35,648 nt of DNA from an uncultured Ruminiclostridium sp. (GCA_910588335.1 CAJUQV010000006.1:1-35648); one strand, 5' to 3'; positions 14,778 to 23,357 are shown, numbered from the stretch's first letter. Program-made: numbers and translations. The notes: generated by a model from the letters alone, not told the origin.

Positions 14778-16916
14778 TTACTGCTTATCTATAACGTTGT
14801 TGACGTCAATAATAAGTGAAATACTGCCGTCGCCCATTATGGAACAGCCCGACAAGCCCTCGGCCTTAAGATTATAGCGGGAGAGGTAGGATGGGAAGGG
14901 CTTTACAACCACCTGCTGCTCACCGATAAGCTTGTCGGCAAACAGGCAGACCTTCTTTCCGTCCGCCTCTACCAGAATAAGTATGCCCTGTTCAAAATCG
15001 GTGGTTTCCGTTTCCAGATTATACTTCTGATAAAGCTTAAGAATGGGGTAGCACTCGCCTCTCAGCATTATCATCTCATTGCCCTGCGTATCGTAAATGA
15101 TCTGATTGTTTGTGATCTTGAAGCTCTGTTTAATGGCGGAAGTGGGCACCGTAAAGATAACGTCGCCGACTCTTACCTCCATACCAGCGATAATGGCTAA
15201 GGTGAGAGGAATCTTAATAATGAACGAACTGCCCTCATACCGCTTGCTTTCAACAAATATGCTGCCGCCAGATTTTTCGATATTCTTCTTTACAACGTCC
15301 ATCCCCACGCCTCTGCCGCTGTACTCGGTAACTTCGGTATTGGTGGAAAAGCCGGGAAGCATTATCATATTATTGATCTCGCGCTCGCTGTACTCCGAGG
15401 CGGGCTTTGTAAGAAGTCCCGCTTCCTCCGCCTTCTGGAGAACCCTGTCGGTATCTATTCCGCCGCCATCGTCTGCAACGGTAATAATTACCTCTCCCGC
15501 GCTGCTGGTAGCGCTGAGTCTAATGGTTCCCTTTTCGGGCTTACCGTGTTCAATACGTTCGCTGACGTCCTCCTCAATGCCGTGATCCATACAGTTGCGG
15601 ACAAGGTGCATAAGCGGATCATTGAGATTGTCGACAATAGACTTATCAACTTCGGTATCCTCGCCCTCTATGACAAGTTCAACATTCTTTCCTAATTTCT
15701 GCTTCATATCGCGGACTATTCTGTGCATCTTCTGGAAAGGACCTATGAGGGGCACCATTCGGATGGACATTACGGAATCCTGCAACTCGTCGGTAAGCTT
15801 TCTCAGCTCTCTTGCCGCTTTCTGGAAGCTTTCCAATTTTAGCCCGTCAAGTTCGGGGTTGGAGATTACCATTGATTCGGTGGTAATGATTTCGCCGACT
15901 ATATCATGAAGCTGATCCAGCTTCTGAAGATTTACACTGATAAGGCTCTGCTTGCCGCTGTTGGAGCTGGCCTGCTGAACAGGTGCTCTTTCGGGCTTTT
16001 TGGCGGGAGCGGGAGCTTCCTTCTTTGCGGGAGCAGTCTCCTTCTTCGTCTCGGCGGCAGGTTTTGCCTGCGCGGTTTTTTCCTCCTTGGGAGCGGATTG
16101 CGCGGATTGTTCCGCTGCGGGAGCCGCTTTCTGCTGTGCGGCAGATTCCGATTCCTCCTTTTCGTCTGTTACGATTTCGTATGTATCAACGTTTAACGAT
16201 TGCTCCACTACCTTCAGCGCTTCATCTACGTCCGCCTTATTAAGTGTAACAAGGAAACCGTCCTCCTGTATTGTCGCGCTGCTTTCCGAATTGTTTTCCA
16301 CATCCTTAGGGAACCAGTCGATAACGTCAAAGGATTCCTTTAATCTGTTGAGAAGCAAAAACGCGCGCAGGTTTTCCATCTTGCAGTCCTGATCAAAATA
16401 AACTCTGATAACAGACTGATTTTCGTTTGCGGCTTCGACACCTCCTGATTTTGCCGCTGCGGGATGTTCTCCAGCTTCGGCCGCCTCGGCCTCTTCAAGC
16501 TCTCCCTGAAGCATTTTCGCGCCGTTTTCAAGCTTCGCAATCATCTCGGAGAAATCGGTTCCCTCATAATCGGGATTGCTGCGAATCTCTTCGATCTCAG
16601 CCTTAAACAGGTCGGACATCTGGAATACAAGGTCATAAACAAAACCTATATCCTTCATCTTAGAGGGATCTTCTCTAATGATGAAAAACATATCCTCTCC
16701 TTTATGCGCTAATTTTTGCAGGTTCTCAAAACCCATCATTGCCGATGAGCCTTTGACGGTGTGCATGATCCTAAAGACCTCGTTAATATCGTCATCTGTG
16801 AACTCATTCGCCTGCTCGGTACGCAAAAGAATTTCGTCAAGCTGATCGATAAGTGTGGTGGTCTCAAAGAGATACATATCCACCATGCCTTCCATTCCGG
16901 CTTCAACCTTTGCCAT
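14778..16916 (-). CDS. cheA: Chemotaxis histidine kinase CheA
   Basis: CheA is the receptor-coupled kinase that phosphorylates CheY and CheB. Domains in the 712 aa: Hpt/P1 with His52 (FRIMHTVKGSSAMMGF); a P2-like response-regulator docking domain (about 165-252); a long Ala/Pro/Lys/Glu linker (about 253-318); dimerisation (about 320-385); ATPase with N-box HLVRNCMDHGIEED (437-450), ADDGGGID and GRGVGMDVVKKN; and a CheW-like domain (about 575-705). All key residues are present. AAAGGATAGG precedes ATG 16916. It is the first gene of cheA-W-R-B; cheY, cheC/D and receptors are not in the window. Confidence 0.97.
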   Translation of the reverse strand: MAKVEAGMEGMVDMYLFETTTLIDQLDEILLRTEQANEFTDDDINEVFRIMHTVKGSSAMMGFENLQKLAHKGEDMFFIIREDPSKMKDIGFVYDLVFQMSDLFKAEIEEIRSNPDYEGTDFSEMIAKLENGAKMLQGELEEAEAAEAGEHPAAAKSGGVEAANENQSVIRVYFDQDCKMENLRAFLLLNRLKESFDVIDWFPKDVENNSESSATIQEDGFLVTLNKADVDEALKVVEQSLNVDTYEIVTDEKEESESAAQQKAAPAAEQSAQSAPKEEKTAQAKPAAETKKETAPAKKEAPAPAKKPERAPVQQASSNSGKQSLISVNLQKLDQLHDIVGEIITTESMVISNPELDGLKLESFQKAARELRKLTDELQDSVMSIRMVPLIGPFQKMHRIVRDMKQKLGKNVELVIEGEDTEVDKSIVDNLNDPLMHLVRNCMDHGIEEDVSERIEHGKPEKGTIRLSATSSAGEVIITVADDGGGIDTDRVLQKAEEAGLLTKPASEYSEREINNMIMLPGFSTNTEVTEYSGRGVGMDVVKKNIEKSGGSIFVESKRYEGSSFIIKIPLTLAIIAGMEVRVGDVIFTVPTSAIKQSFKITNNQIIYDTQGNEMIMLRGECYPILKLYQKYNLETETTDFEQGILILVEADGKKVCLFADKLIGEQQVVVKPFPSYLSRYNLKAEGLSGCSIMGDGSISLIIDVNNVIDKQ

Positions 16917-17073
16917 TTTTCTGACCTATCCTTTCATTATTTTAGCTTGAAGCGCCGTATTCTCCGAGAAAAAATTCCGTTAAAGCCCTTAATAAAGGTA
17001 TTTATCAAAAATCCTTTCAAAAAAGAAAGCACTCCAAAGAAAAATTTGCTGACAATAAATTTACGCTGATTTA

Positions 17074-17102
17074 TTGAATTTTTTGCCGATATATGATAAA
17101 AT
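17074..17102 (+). promoter_or_regulatory. Promoter of the FliK-like gene, with adjacent inverted repeat
   Basis: TTGAAT (17074-17079), 17 bases, TAAAAT (17097-17102). An inverted repeat AAAATGTT-TTAAG-AACATTTT (17098-17118) covers the expected start point and could be an operator. The 371-bp divergent gap 16917-17287 holds no gene; I could not place a clear cheA promoter in it. Confidence 0.55.
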
Positions 17103-17287
17103 GTTTTAAGAACATTTTATTTCTTTATAACATAACGCCGTTTCAGAAAAACGGACGGCTCAAATAAAGCTGGCGTTTCAATACCGAACACGGACAAACG
17201 CTTCCGTACGTCAAATCCCGCTGCCTTGAGCAGGACGCTCAGACGGAAGCCCAATCGGCATTGACATTACGCCGGAAAGGAATTACC

Positions 17288-19786
17288 ATGCCACAGATCC
17301 CTCAGATATCAGGACCTCTCAGCGGAGGCAAAACCCTAACCTCAACCGGCAGCAACACCGGTTCGCCTCAGAACGCCGAAGCCTTTTCCATAAACGGAGT
17401 TAACGCCGTCCAGCGCCCCGGCGGAGTTACTCAAAAAGGCGAAGCGGGGGGCACCGAAAACCGCGGAGTATCCGGCGATACCTCGCCTTCAATAGGAGCG
17501 CCCGCCGCGAAAGATCCTTCAATGGCGGTGGAAACGCTTCACGACGTCTTCTCCGGCGATCTTTTGGAAAACGCCAAGCTTAACGGCTACACCGAGCTTG
17601 TAGGTGAAATCGACGATCTCACCAAAGCAATTTACATAAATCCCGACAAGCTTCTTAACGAAATATTGACTCAGGAAAAGGACAACACCGTTTTTTCGGG
17701 CAACGAGCTTTTCGATATACTGCGAACGGTGTGCGGCGAGTCGGGGGAAGACACCAAAGAACTTGTGGCAAACCTGCTGAAAACGCTTAATTACGCCATG
17801 TGCAAAAACGAAATAATCGAAGCGGTCACATCAAACATCGGATTCCTGGCGGAATACTTCGGCAAAAACACTACGCTCTCAAAAAATCTTACCGCTCTTT
17901 ATCAAAAATGGATGAGCGGCGATCCAACGGAAAATTTTGAAAGCCTTAAAAATGAAACCGCAGCGCTTATGCGCACCATATCGGGCAGCCTTCAAAGCGA
18001 TTCCCGCACCGAAACCTTGGTGCCCTTGGTCACTCACAACCTTTCCCGATACAATACCAACGAATACATGATGAAGGAAGCTTTCTCCCAGCTCATGTCT
18101 CAGATACCCTCGGCATCAACCCGCGAAGCGCTCAGCAAGGCTTTTGCTTCCTTCGTGTCCAAGCTGCTCACAAATTCATATAATAATAATACTACAAATA
18201 CGCCAGAAAATCAAGTATCTAATGAAAATTTTGATGTTTCCGCCGAAAAAGCTTCAATTTTAGCCTATATAAATGCGCTTGCAGAAGGCGAAACAACCGC
18301 TTCCGCACAAAACAATGGCAATATTGCACAAAATTTAGCTGCATTTCAAGGTACAAATGCACAAAGCGAAAAAACACAGGAAAATATTTCCGAAAACGGA
18401 ACCGCCGATCCTCTTGCCGAAACGGAAAAAACCAACCCGTCGTCAAGTTACCGTGAAAACGGAACCTCCGTTATGTCCGAAGAACAAAGAGCGGAAAACT
18501 TCCGTAATTCGGTACCCATTTCGGACACAAGGATAAACTACCTTCTGAACAATTACCGAAGCGAGAGCATAGCTGCCAAGGACGCACTGATTCAGCTTCT
18601 TTCCCTTATCGTACCGCAAAACGACTCCTTTGCCGCCGAATCCATAAGAAATATCGTGGAAAACACTTTAAACACCGACCGTCTTGTAAGCTTTCTCAAC
18701 GACGTTTTAAGGGCAATGCCCGATATGCCGGAGCGTCAGACGCTGTATGACGCGCTCGAAACGGTGATGGAGGACGTAGTACAGTCCTACTCTCAGGAGC
18801 AGAACACCGACGTTTCGGCGGAAAAGGCGGCTATACTGGTGTATCTTTCAAAGCTGTCGGGGGGAGCGGAATCCGCTGAAAAGGTGCTTTCCTCAATAGT
18901 AAGCGGAGAATCCGCAGAAGCAGACGAGGAAGCGAGGAACGAAGCCTATAAAAGCTCAATCGCTTTGAGCGACAGCCGAATAGAGTATATACTGAACAAT
19001 TATCAAAGCAATGCGATAAGCGGAAAAGACGCCATCGACCGTCTTCTGGCGCTTCTGATTCCGAGAGACAATCCGGACGCGTCGGAAGTGATGAAAACCG
19101 TGGTAAACGGCACGGATAATCTGTCCGATCTGGTGGATTTCCTTAACCGCGTCCTTGAAAACACGCCCGACATACCGGAACGGCAGACCCTGTGCGACGC
19201 ATTTGAGCATATTGTTGGAGGGATGGCGCAGAAACAGGAAATGTTGGCGCAAAAACAATCGGGCTACGAATCAGAAACCATGAAGGCGCTTACCGCCTTT
19301 ATTGACCGCAACGTAAACCATCCCGCAATAAGAGGGATAGACAACTTCAACGCTTCAAATCTGCTTCAGAGTATGCTGAACGCACCGGGAGTCTTTACCC
19401 CGCTTGCCCACTACATCATTCCCCTTCAGGTAGACGACACCCGCGCCTTCGGCGAACTCTGGGTGGACAACGACAATACATCTTCGGGAAAGGGCGAAAA
19501 CGGCGAAAAGAAGTATCACCTGTTCCTGACTTTCGACGTGGAAGCGGTTGGAAGATTTGAGGTAGACGTTTACAGCAGCGGAAAGGAGTTAAATCTTTCC
19601 GTGCTGTACCCCAAAAGCTACCGTTACCGCGTTTCAAATCTTACCGACAAGATAACCAAGATAGCTGCGGGAGTGGGATACAGCGTGCAGAATTTCAAAA
19701 CCGGAATATTGTTTAAGCCCCATACTCTTGCGGAAACGTTTCCGAGAATAAACGAAAACAGAAAAAGCTTTGATGTAAAAGCTTGA
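17288..19786 (+). CDS. FliK/YlqG-like protein with duplicated modules
   Basis: ATG 17288, with GGAAAGGA seven bases upstream, gives 832 aa; a TTG at 17261 in frame lacks a ribosome site. There is no signal peptide. The last ~150 residues (PLAHYIIPLQVDDTRAFGEL; HLFLTFDVEAVGRFEVDVY; LNLSVLYP) resemble the C-terminal folded domain of FliK-type hook-length proteins. The middle is modular: DVSAEKAxIL recurs at residues 316 and 508 (192-residue period), and LSDSRIEYILNNYQS and MPERQTLYDALE blocks recur with it. The next gene encodes a FlhB-tail protein, the same pairing as ylqG-ylqH of Bacillus. It may engage the export switch, but it is not clearly the flagellar FliK. The stretch about 18170-18400 is unusually AT-rich. 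Confidence 0.6.
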   Translation: MPQIPQISGPLSGGKTLTSTGSNTGSPQNAEAFSINGVNAVQRPGGVTQKGEAGGTENRGVSGDTSPSIGAPAAKDPSMAVETLHDVFSGDLLENAKLNGYTELVGEIDDLTKAIYINPDKLLNEILTQEKDNTVFSGNELFDILRTVCGESGEDTKELVANLLKTLNYAMCKNEIIEAVTSNIGFLAEYFGKNTTLSKNLTALYQKWMSGDPTENFESLKNETAALMRTISGSLQSDSRTETLVPLVTHNLSRYNTNEYMMKEAFSQLMSQIPSASTREALSKAFASFVSKLLTNSYNNNTTNTPENQVSNENFDVSAEKASILAYINALAEGETTASAQNNGNIAQNLAAFQGTNAQSEKTQENISENGTADPLAETEKTNPSSSYRENGTSVMSEEQRAENFRNSVPISDTRINYLLNNYRSESIAAKDALIQLLSLIVPQNDSFAAESIRNIVENTLNTDRLVSFLNDVLRAMPDMPERQTLYDALETVMEDVVQSYSQEQNTDVSAEKAAILVYLSKLSGGAESAEKVLSSIVSGESAEADEEARNEAYKSSIALSDSRIEYILNNYQSNAISGKDAIDRLLALLIPRDNPDASEVMKTVVNGTDNLSDLVDFLNRVLENTPDIPERQTLCDAFEHIVGGMAQKQEMLAQKQSGYESETMKALTAFIDRNVNHPAIRGIDNFNASNLLQSMLNAPGVFTPLAHYIIPLQVDDTRAFGELWVDNDNTSSGKGENGEKKYHLFLTFDVEAVGRFEVDVYSSGKELNLSVLYPKSYRYRVSNLTDKITKIAAGVGYSVQNFKTGILFKPHTLAETFPRINENRKSFDVKA

Positions 19787-19787
19787 C

Positions 19788-19833
19788 ACAAATCTTCGAT
19801 CAAATCTACAACTTAATTAAAGATTGGTATAAC
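19788..19833. repeat. Palindrome P4 (AATCTTTAATCAAG class, degraded)
   Basis: AATCTTCGATCAAATC / ACTTAATTAAAGATTGGTAT form an imperfect stem around TACA. It sits in the 67-base gap between two genes that should be cotranscribed. Confidence 0.55.
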
Positions 19834-19853
19834 AATATAACAGGAGATTAACT

Positions 19854-20141
19854 ATGTCAAAACATAAAACCTTCGGTAAATCCGCGGCCGTAGCCCTGAA
19901 ATACAATCCCGACCTTAACTACGCCCCCATAGTGGTGGCTTCGGGAATGGGCGAGCTGGCCAAAAAAATATTAAACATAGCCGACGAAAACGGAGTTCCG
20001 ATTTATCGGGACGACAGCGCCGCCGCCCTGCTTGTAATGTTAGGCGCGGGAGAACACGTACCCCCTGAATTATACAAGGTTGTGGCGGCGATCTACGCAC
20101 AGGTGGTATACGACGCAAACGACCTTAAAAAAATGAGATAA
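19854..20141 (+). CDS. FlhB C-terminal-domain-like protein (EscU/YscU/HrcU family, YlqH-like)
   Basis: The 95-aa protein corresponds only to the cytoplasmic tail of the flagellar export switch FlhB: KYNPDLNYAPIVVASGMGEL, then IADENGVPIYRDDSAAALLV and the VVAAIYAQVVY close. The four transmembrane helices of FlhB and the self-cleaving NPTH are absent, as in YlqH of Bacillus. AGGAGA precedes ATG 19854. It follows the FliK/YlqG-like gene, so the two likely act together, perhaps modulating type III export; the function is not established. Confidence 0.8.
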   Translation: MSKHKTFGKSAAVALKYNPDLNYAPIVVASGMGELAKKILNIADENGVPIYRDDSAAALLVMLGAGEHVPPELYKVVAAIYAQVVYDANDLKKMR

Positions 20142-20158
20142 GCGAGGACAACACGCCA

Positions 20159-21325
20159 ATGGCATCTCTTCTTATTGCTATAATTTACATGGCTTTCATA
20201 AGTCTCGGACTTCCGGATTCGCTTTTAGGCTCCGCATGGCCGGTTATGTACTCCCAACTGGGCGTACCGTTGTCTTACATGGGAATAATTTCCATGATAA
20301 TTGCTTTGGGCACGATTTTTTCCAGTCTTGCTTCCGATTTTCTCACACGAAAATTAGGGACGGGACTTGTTACCGCATTAAGCGTTTTTATGACGGCGGC
20401 GGCTCTTTTCGGCTTTTCCGCCGCCGATTCCTTTATCGCCCTTTGCGTGATCGCGGTGCCTTACGGGCTGGGAGCGGGAGCGGTGGACGCGGCGCTCAAC
20501 AACTATGTGGCGCTGCACTTTTCTTCAAAACACATGAGCTGGCTCCACTGCTTCTGGGGAGTCGGCGCTTCCGTCAGCCCTTATATAATGGGATTTTGCC
20601 TGACTTCGGGCTTGGGGTGGCAAAAAGGGTATTTTTCGGTATCCGTAATACAGATAATACTCACGGTAATATTGTTTATAAGCTTTCCTCTCTGGAAAAA
20701 GCGCTCGGAAAAAAACGAGGAGAACAGCTCTAATGTGGTTGGACTAAGGGGTGCTTTTAAAATAAAGGGTGTGCCTTACGTTATGGCGGCATTCTTCTGC
20801 TACTGCGCGCTGGAATCCACCGCGGGGCTGTGGGCAAGCAGCTACTTAAGCGAGTACAGAGGCACCTCGGAGGAAACCGCCGCCATGTTCGCATCGCTTT
20901 TTTATTTCGGAATCACCATCGGGCGCTTCGCCTGCGGCTTTATCTCGGAAAAAGCGGGAGACAAAAGGCTCATAAGAATAGGGGTATGCGCCGCGGCGGC
21001 GGGAGTCGTCATGATACTCCTGCCCCTTGAAACGGATATTTCAGCTCTGGCGGGGCTTGTTGTAACGGGCGTTGGCTGCGCGCCGATATACCCATCCATA
21101 ATCCATTCTACCCCCGCCAACTTCGGAAAAGAGAACTCACAGTCAATCATAGGCATACAAATGGCCTGCGCTTATACCGGAACCACTCTTATGCCCACAT
21201 TTTTCGGGGCGCTGGCAGATAATATAGGTATATTCCTTTATCCCGTCTATCTGCTAATTTTCGCTTTGGTATTGGGAGCAATGTCCGAGCTGCTAAACAA
21301 GGCAACTTCTACAAAAAAATTGTAA
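20159..21325 (+). CDS. MFS transporter (sugar/FucP-like)
   Basis: This 388-aa integral membrane protein has about 12 hydrophobic segments and a charged central loop (about 180-200, KKRSEKNEENSS). N-terminal residues IAIIYMAFISLGLPDSLLGSAW and the FLTRKLGTGL loop after segment 2 are typical of MFS carriers; GVGCAPIYPSIIH in the second half resembles the fucose/sugar branch. The substrate is not determinable. ATG 20159 has a weak GAGGA. It starts 17 bases after the FlhB-like gene, so it may be cotranscribed, but no functional link is apparent. Its stop lies within the first operator box of the next promoter. Confidence 0.85.
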   Translation: MASLLIAIIYMAFISLGLPDSLLGSAWPVMYSQLGVPLSYMGIISMIIALGTIFSSLASDFLTRKLGTGLVTALSVFMTAAALFGFSAADSFIALCVIAVPYGLGAGAVDAALNNYVALHFSSKHMSWLHCFWGVGASVSPYIMGFCLTSGLGWQKGYFSVSVIQIILTVILFISFPLWKKRSEKNEENSSNVVGLRGAFKIKGVPYVMAAFFCYCALESTAGLWASSYLSEYRGTSEETAAMFASLFYFGITIGRFACGFISEKAGDKRLIRIGVCAAAAGVVMILLPLETDISALAGLVVTGVGCAPIYPSIIHSTPANFGKENSQSIIGIQMACAYTGTTLMPTFFGALADNIGIFLYPVYLLIFALVLGAMSELLNKATSTKKL

Positions 21326-21359
21326 CCGAATTGTAAACAAATTGTAACCGTTTTGTAAT
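21321..21359 (+). promoter_or_regulatory. Four-box WalR-like operator array
   Basis: TGTAAC (21321), TGTAAA (21332), TGTAAC (21343) and TGTAAT (21354) are direct repeats at exactly 11 bp. They match the WalR/YycF consensus TGTWAH-N5-TGTWAH, doubled. The first box overlaps the MFS stop codon and the last overlaps the following -35 by one base. Confidence 0.72.
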
Positions 21360-21387
21360 TGACTTAAGCCGTAAATCAGAGTATTAT
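21359..21387 (+). promoter_or_regulatory. Promoter of the NlpC/P60-like lipoprotein gene
   Basis: TTGACT (21359-21364), 17 bases, TATTAT (21382-21387), about 70 bases before the start codon. The operator array abuts it on the upstream side. Confidence 0.75.
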
Positions 21388-21459
21388 AGAAGTCAAAGAA
21401 GCCGCAGAAAAATGCAAAAAAAGAAAATTCGGGCGGCAAAACGGAAGGAACGATAAAAA

Positions 21460-22194
21460 ATGAAAAAAACAAATAAATTCTTGGCGTCTGTTTTGGCGGC
21501 TTCCATGATATGTCTTGCTTTTGCCGCCTGCTCCTCCCAAGGAGAAAATGAGGAAAGCACTACCGAAAGCGATATCCCCCCAATCAGTGTTGACCTTTCG
21601 GAATCGGCGCAGACCACCCCCGAAATTACCCCCGCCGAAAACACCGCTCCCACGGAAACCACACCGGAAAACACTTCCGAAACCGTTCCGGAAATAACCG
21701 AACTTACGGAAACGTCGGATGTAACCGAGGAAAACACATCGGAGCGCTCCGAAACCTCAATTATAGAGGAAACTACCTCCGAAACCGTCCCCGTTTCGGA
21801 ACCCCAACCGGACGTAAGCGGAAGCGGAGAAGGAATTGTCCGCCTTGCTTCAGCCATGGAAGGAAAACCATTTTATTTCGGCGGAGCCGACCCCGATACG
21901 GGCTTTGATAACTCCGGCCTTATGTACTATGTGCTTAAGGAAAACGGCATAAACTGCCCCCGACTTACAAACGAAATAGCGGAATGGGGAGAAAAGGTTA
22001 CCTTTGAGGAACTCAAGCCGGGTTATCTGGTATTTTTTGAATATGAGGGAAGCGGAAAAGCGGATTTCGGCGGAATATACATAGGCGACGGAATGATGAT
22101 GGTGAGCACAGACGAGGATCGTCCGGTTTCCGCAACCGACATCACCACAGGCTACTATCAGAAAATTTTCCAATTCGGAATAAAAACCTTTTAA
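21460..22194 (+). CDS. Lipoprotein with degenerate NlpC/P60 domain
   Basis: A signal peptide ends in a lipobox-like CLAFAAC, with Cys24 the likely lipidated residue. A Thr/Glu/Pro-rich spacer (about 30-118) leads to an NlpC/P60 fold at about 124-238. The fold is recognisable (GKPFYFGGADPDTGF, RLTNEIAEWG, LKPGYLVFF, GGIYIGDGMMM). However, the catalytic Cys of FDCSG is Asn151 (FDNSG), and the His of the usual HVGIYIG is Phe203. The third polar site (IHA) reads MVST. It should therefore bind wall material without cleaving it, or have another function. GGAAGGAAC precedes ATG 21460. It is driven from 21359-21387. Confidence 0.82.
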   Translation: MKKTNKFLASVLAASMICLAFAACSSQGENEESTTESDIPPISVDLSESAQTTPEITPAENTAPTETTPENTSETVPEITELTETSDVTEENTSERSETSIIEETTSETVPVSEPQPDVSGSGEGIVRLASAMEGKPFYFGGADPDTGFDNSGLMYYVLKENGINCPRLTNEIAEWGEKVTFEELKPGYLVFFEYEGSGKADFGGIYIGDGMMMVSTDEDRPVSATDITTGYYQKIFQFGIKTF

Positions 22195-22203
22195 ATTTTA
22201 ATT

Positions 22204-23094
22204 ATGGATATGCACTTTGTTAAGGCCAAAGGAATTTTGTCTTCCTCCAACGGCATAAACATGTATCGGGGCTGTTCTCACGGATGTATTTACTGCGATT
22301 CCAGAAGCCTTTGTTATCATGTGGCGGAGGACGGGCGGGACTTCGAGGACATAGAGGTAAAGGAAAACGCCTTGGAACTACTTGAAGCCGCTTTAAAAAG
22401 AAAAAAGAAAAAATGTATGATAGGGACGGGCGCAATGACCGATCCTTATATTCCTTTGGAGTACAAGCTAGAGTACACCAAAGGGGCGCTGGAGCTGATA
22501 GAAAAATACGGCTTCGGAGTATGCGTTCAGACAAAATCCGATAGGGTATTAAGGGATATCGAGCTGCTGCAAAGGATCAACAACAGGACAAAAGCGGTGG
22601 TGCAGATGACTCTGACTACCGCCGACGAAAAACTGTGTAAAATGCTGGAACCTAAGGTCTGCGGGACAAAAAAGAGGTTTGAAGCGCTGAAAAGGCTTAA
22701 GGATGCGGGTATACCCACCGTGGTGTGGCTTGACCCGATTTTGCCGTTTATTAACGATACTAAGGAGAATATTGAGGGGATACTTGAGTACTGCGCGGAA
22801 GCGGGAGTGTACGGTGTTATCTGCTTCGGTATGGGACTTACGCTGAGGGCGGGAAATCGGGAGCATTTTTATAAAAAGCTGGACGAGCATTTTCCGGGGC
22901 TGAGGGAGGTTTATGAGAGAACCTTCGGATTTAAATATGAGGTTAACAGTCCCGATAACAGTGAGCTGATGAGGCTCTTTCACAGAAGATGCGGAAAGTA
23001 CGGAATGGCGCATCGGAATGAGGATATTTTTGGGTATATGTATAGGTTTGAGGATAAGAATATGGGGGAGCAGCTTAGTTTTTTTGATATTTGA
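22204..23094 (+). CDS. Radical SAM protein, SplB-like (Rv2578c-type)
   Basis: The 296-aa protein carries the cluster motif Cys24-x3-Cys28-x2-Cys31 in YRGCSHGCIYCDSRS, which is not split by insertions. It also has IGTGAMTDPYIPLE, VCVQTKSDRVLRDIELL and the VVWLDPILPFINDT segment seen in the SPL-related radical SAM branch (DNA-lyase-like proteins). It is probably a SAM-cleaving enzyme on nucleic acid or an unknown substrate; a true spore photoproduct lyase is longer. ATG 22204 begins nine bases after the lipoprotein stop and has no clear ribosome site, so coupling is likely. The terminator follows at 23111. Confidence 0.85.
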   Translation: MDMHFVKAKGILSSSNGINMYRGCSHGCIYCDSRSLCYHVAEDGRDFEDIEVKENALELLEAALKRKKKKCMIGTGAMTDPYIPLEYKLEYTKGALELIEKYGFGVCVQTKSDRVLRDIELLQRINNRTKAVVQMTLTTADEKLCKMLEPKVCGTKKRFEALKRLKDAGIPTVVWLDPILPFINDTKENIEGILEYCAEAGVYGVICFGMGLTLRAGNREHFYKKLDEHFPGLREVYERTFGFKYEVNSPDNSELMRLFHRRCGKYGMAHRNEDIFGYMYRFEDKNMGEQLSFFDI

Positions 23095-23110
23095 TACTAT
23101 GATACTCTTT

Positions 23111-23147
23111 AAGGCAACACCGCGCATAGACTGCGCGGTGTTGCCTT
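23111..23147 (+). terminator. Terminator after the radical SAM gene
   Basis: Sixteen-base perfect arms (AAGGCAACACCGCGCA at 23111-23126 and its complement at 23132-23147) with a five-base loop, followed by AATTTTTG. Part of the right arm (GCGGTGTTGCCT) also occurs near 3849-3860. Confidence 0.92.
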
Positions 23148-23160
23148 AATTTTTGATTTA

Positions 23161-23267
23161 TACCAAACCCTTCTTAAACTATGGATAAAATCCATAGTTT
23201 AAGAAGGGTTGCACCCGAAGCCTGTTAACCGATTAAAAACCATTATTCCAATTTTTAATCGGTTAAC
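23161..23267. repeat. Palindrome pair P5
   Basis: The first hairpin has 21-base perfect arms (23166-23186, 23190-23210) and a three-base loop; arms start AACCCTTCTTAAAC. A linker TTGCACCCGAAGCCT leads to a second pair, GTTAACCGATTAAAAA (23224-23239) and TTTTTAATCGGTTAAC (23252-23267). The gap 23095-23357 holds only this and the terminator. Confidence 0.75.
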
Positions 23268-23357
23268 ACTATTAATTTGCTCTCATAAAAGTAAATTAAC
23301 GGGCATTCCCTCTCAAAGAGAGATTTTCATTTTGAGTCGAATATATCATGAAATTTA

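Noticed and set aside
17050..17095. Flagellar sigma-D promoter (TAAA...GCCGATAT)
   Set aside because: The spacing is about 25 bases instead of about 15.
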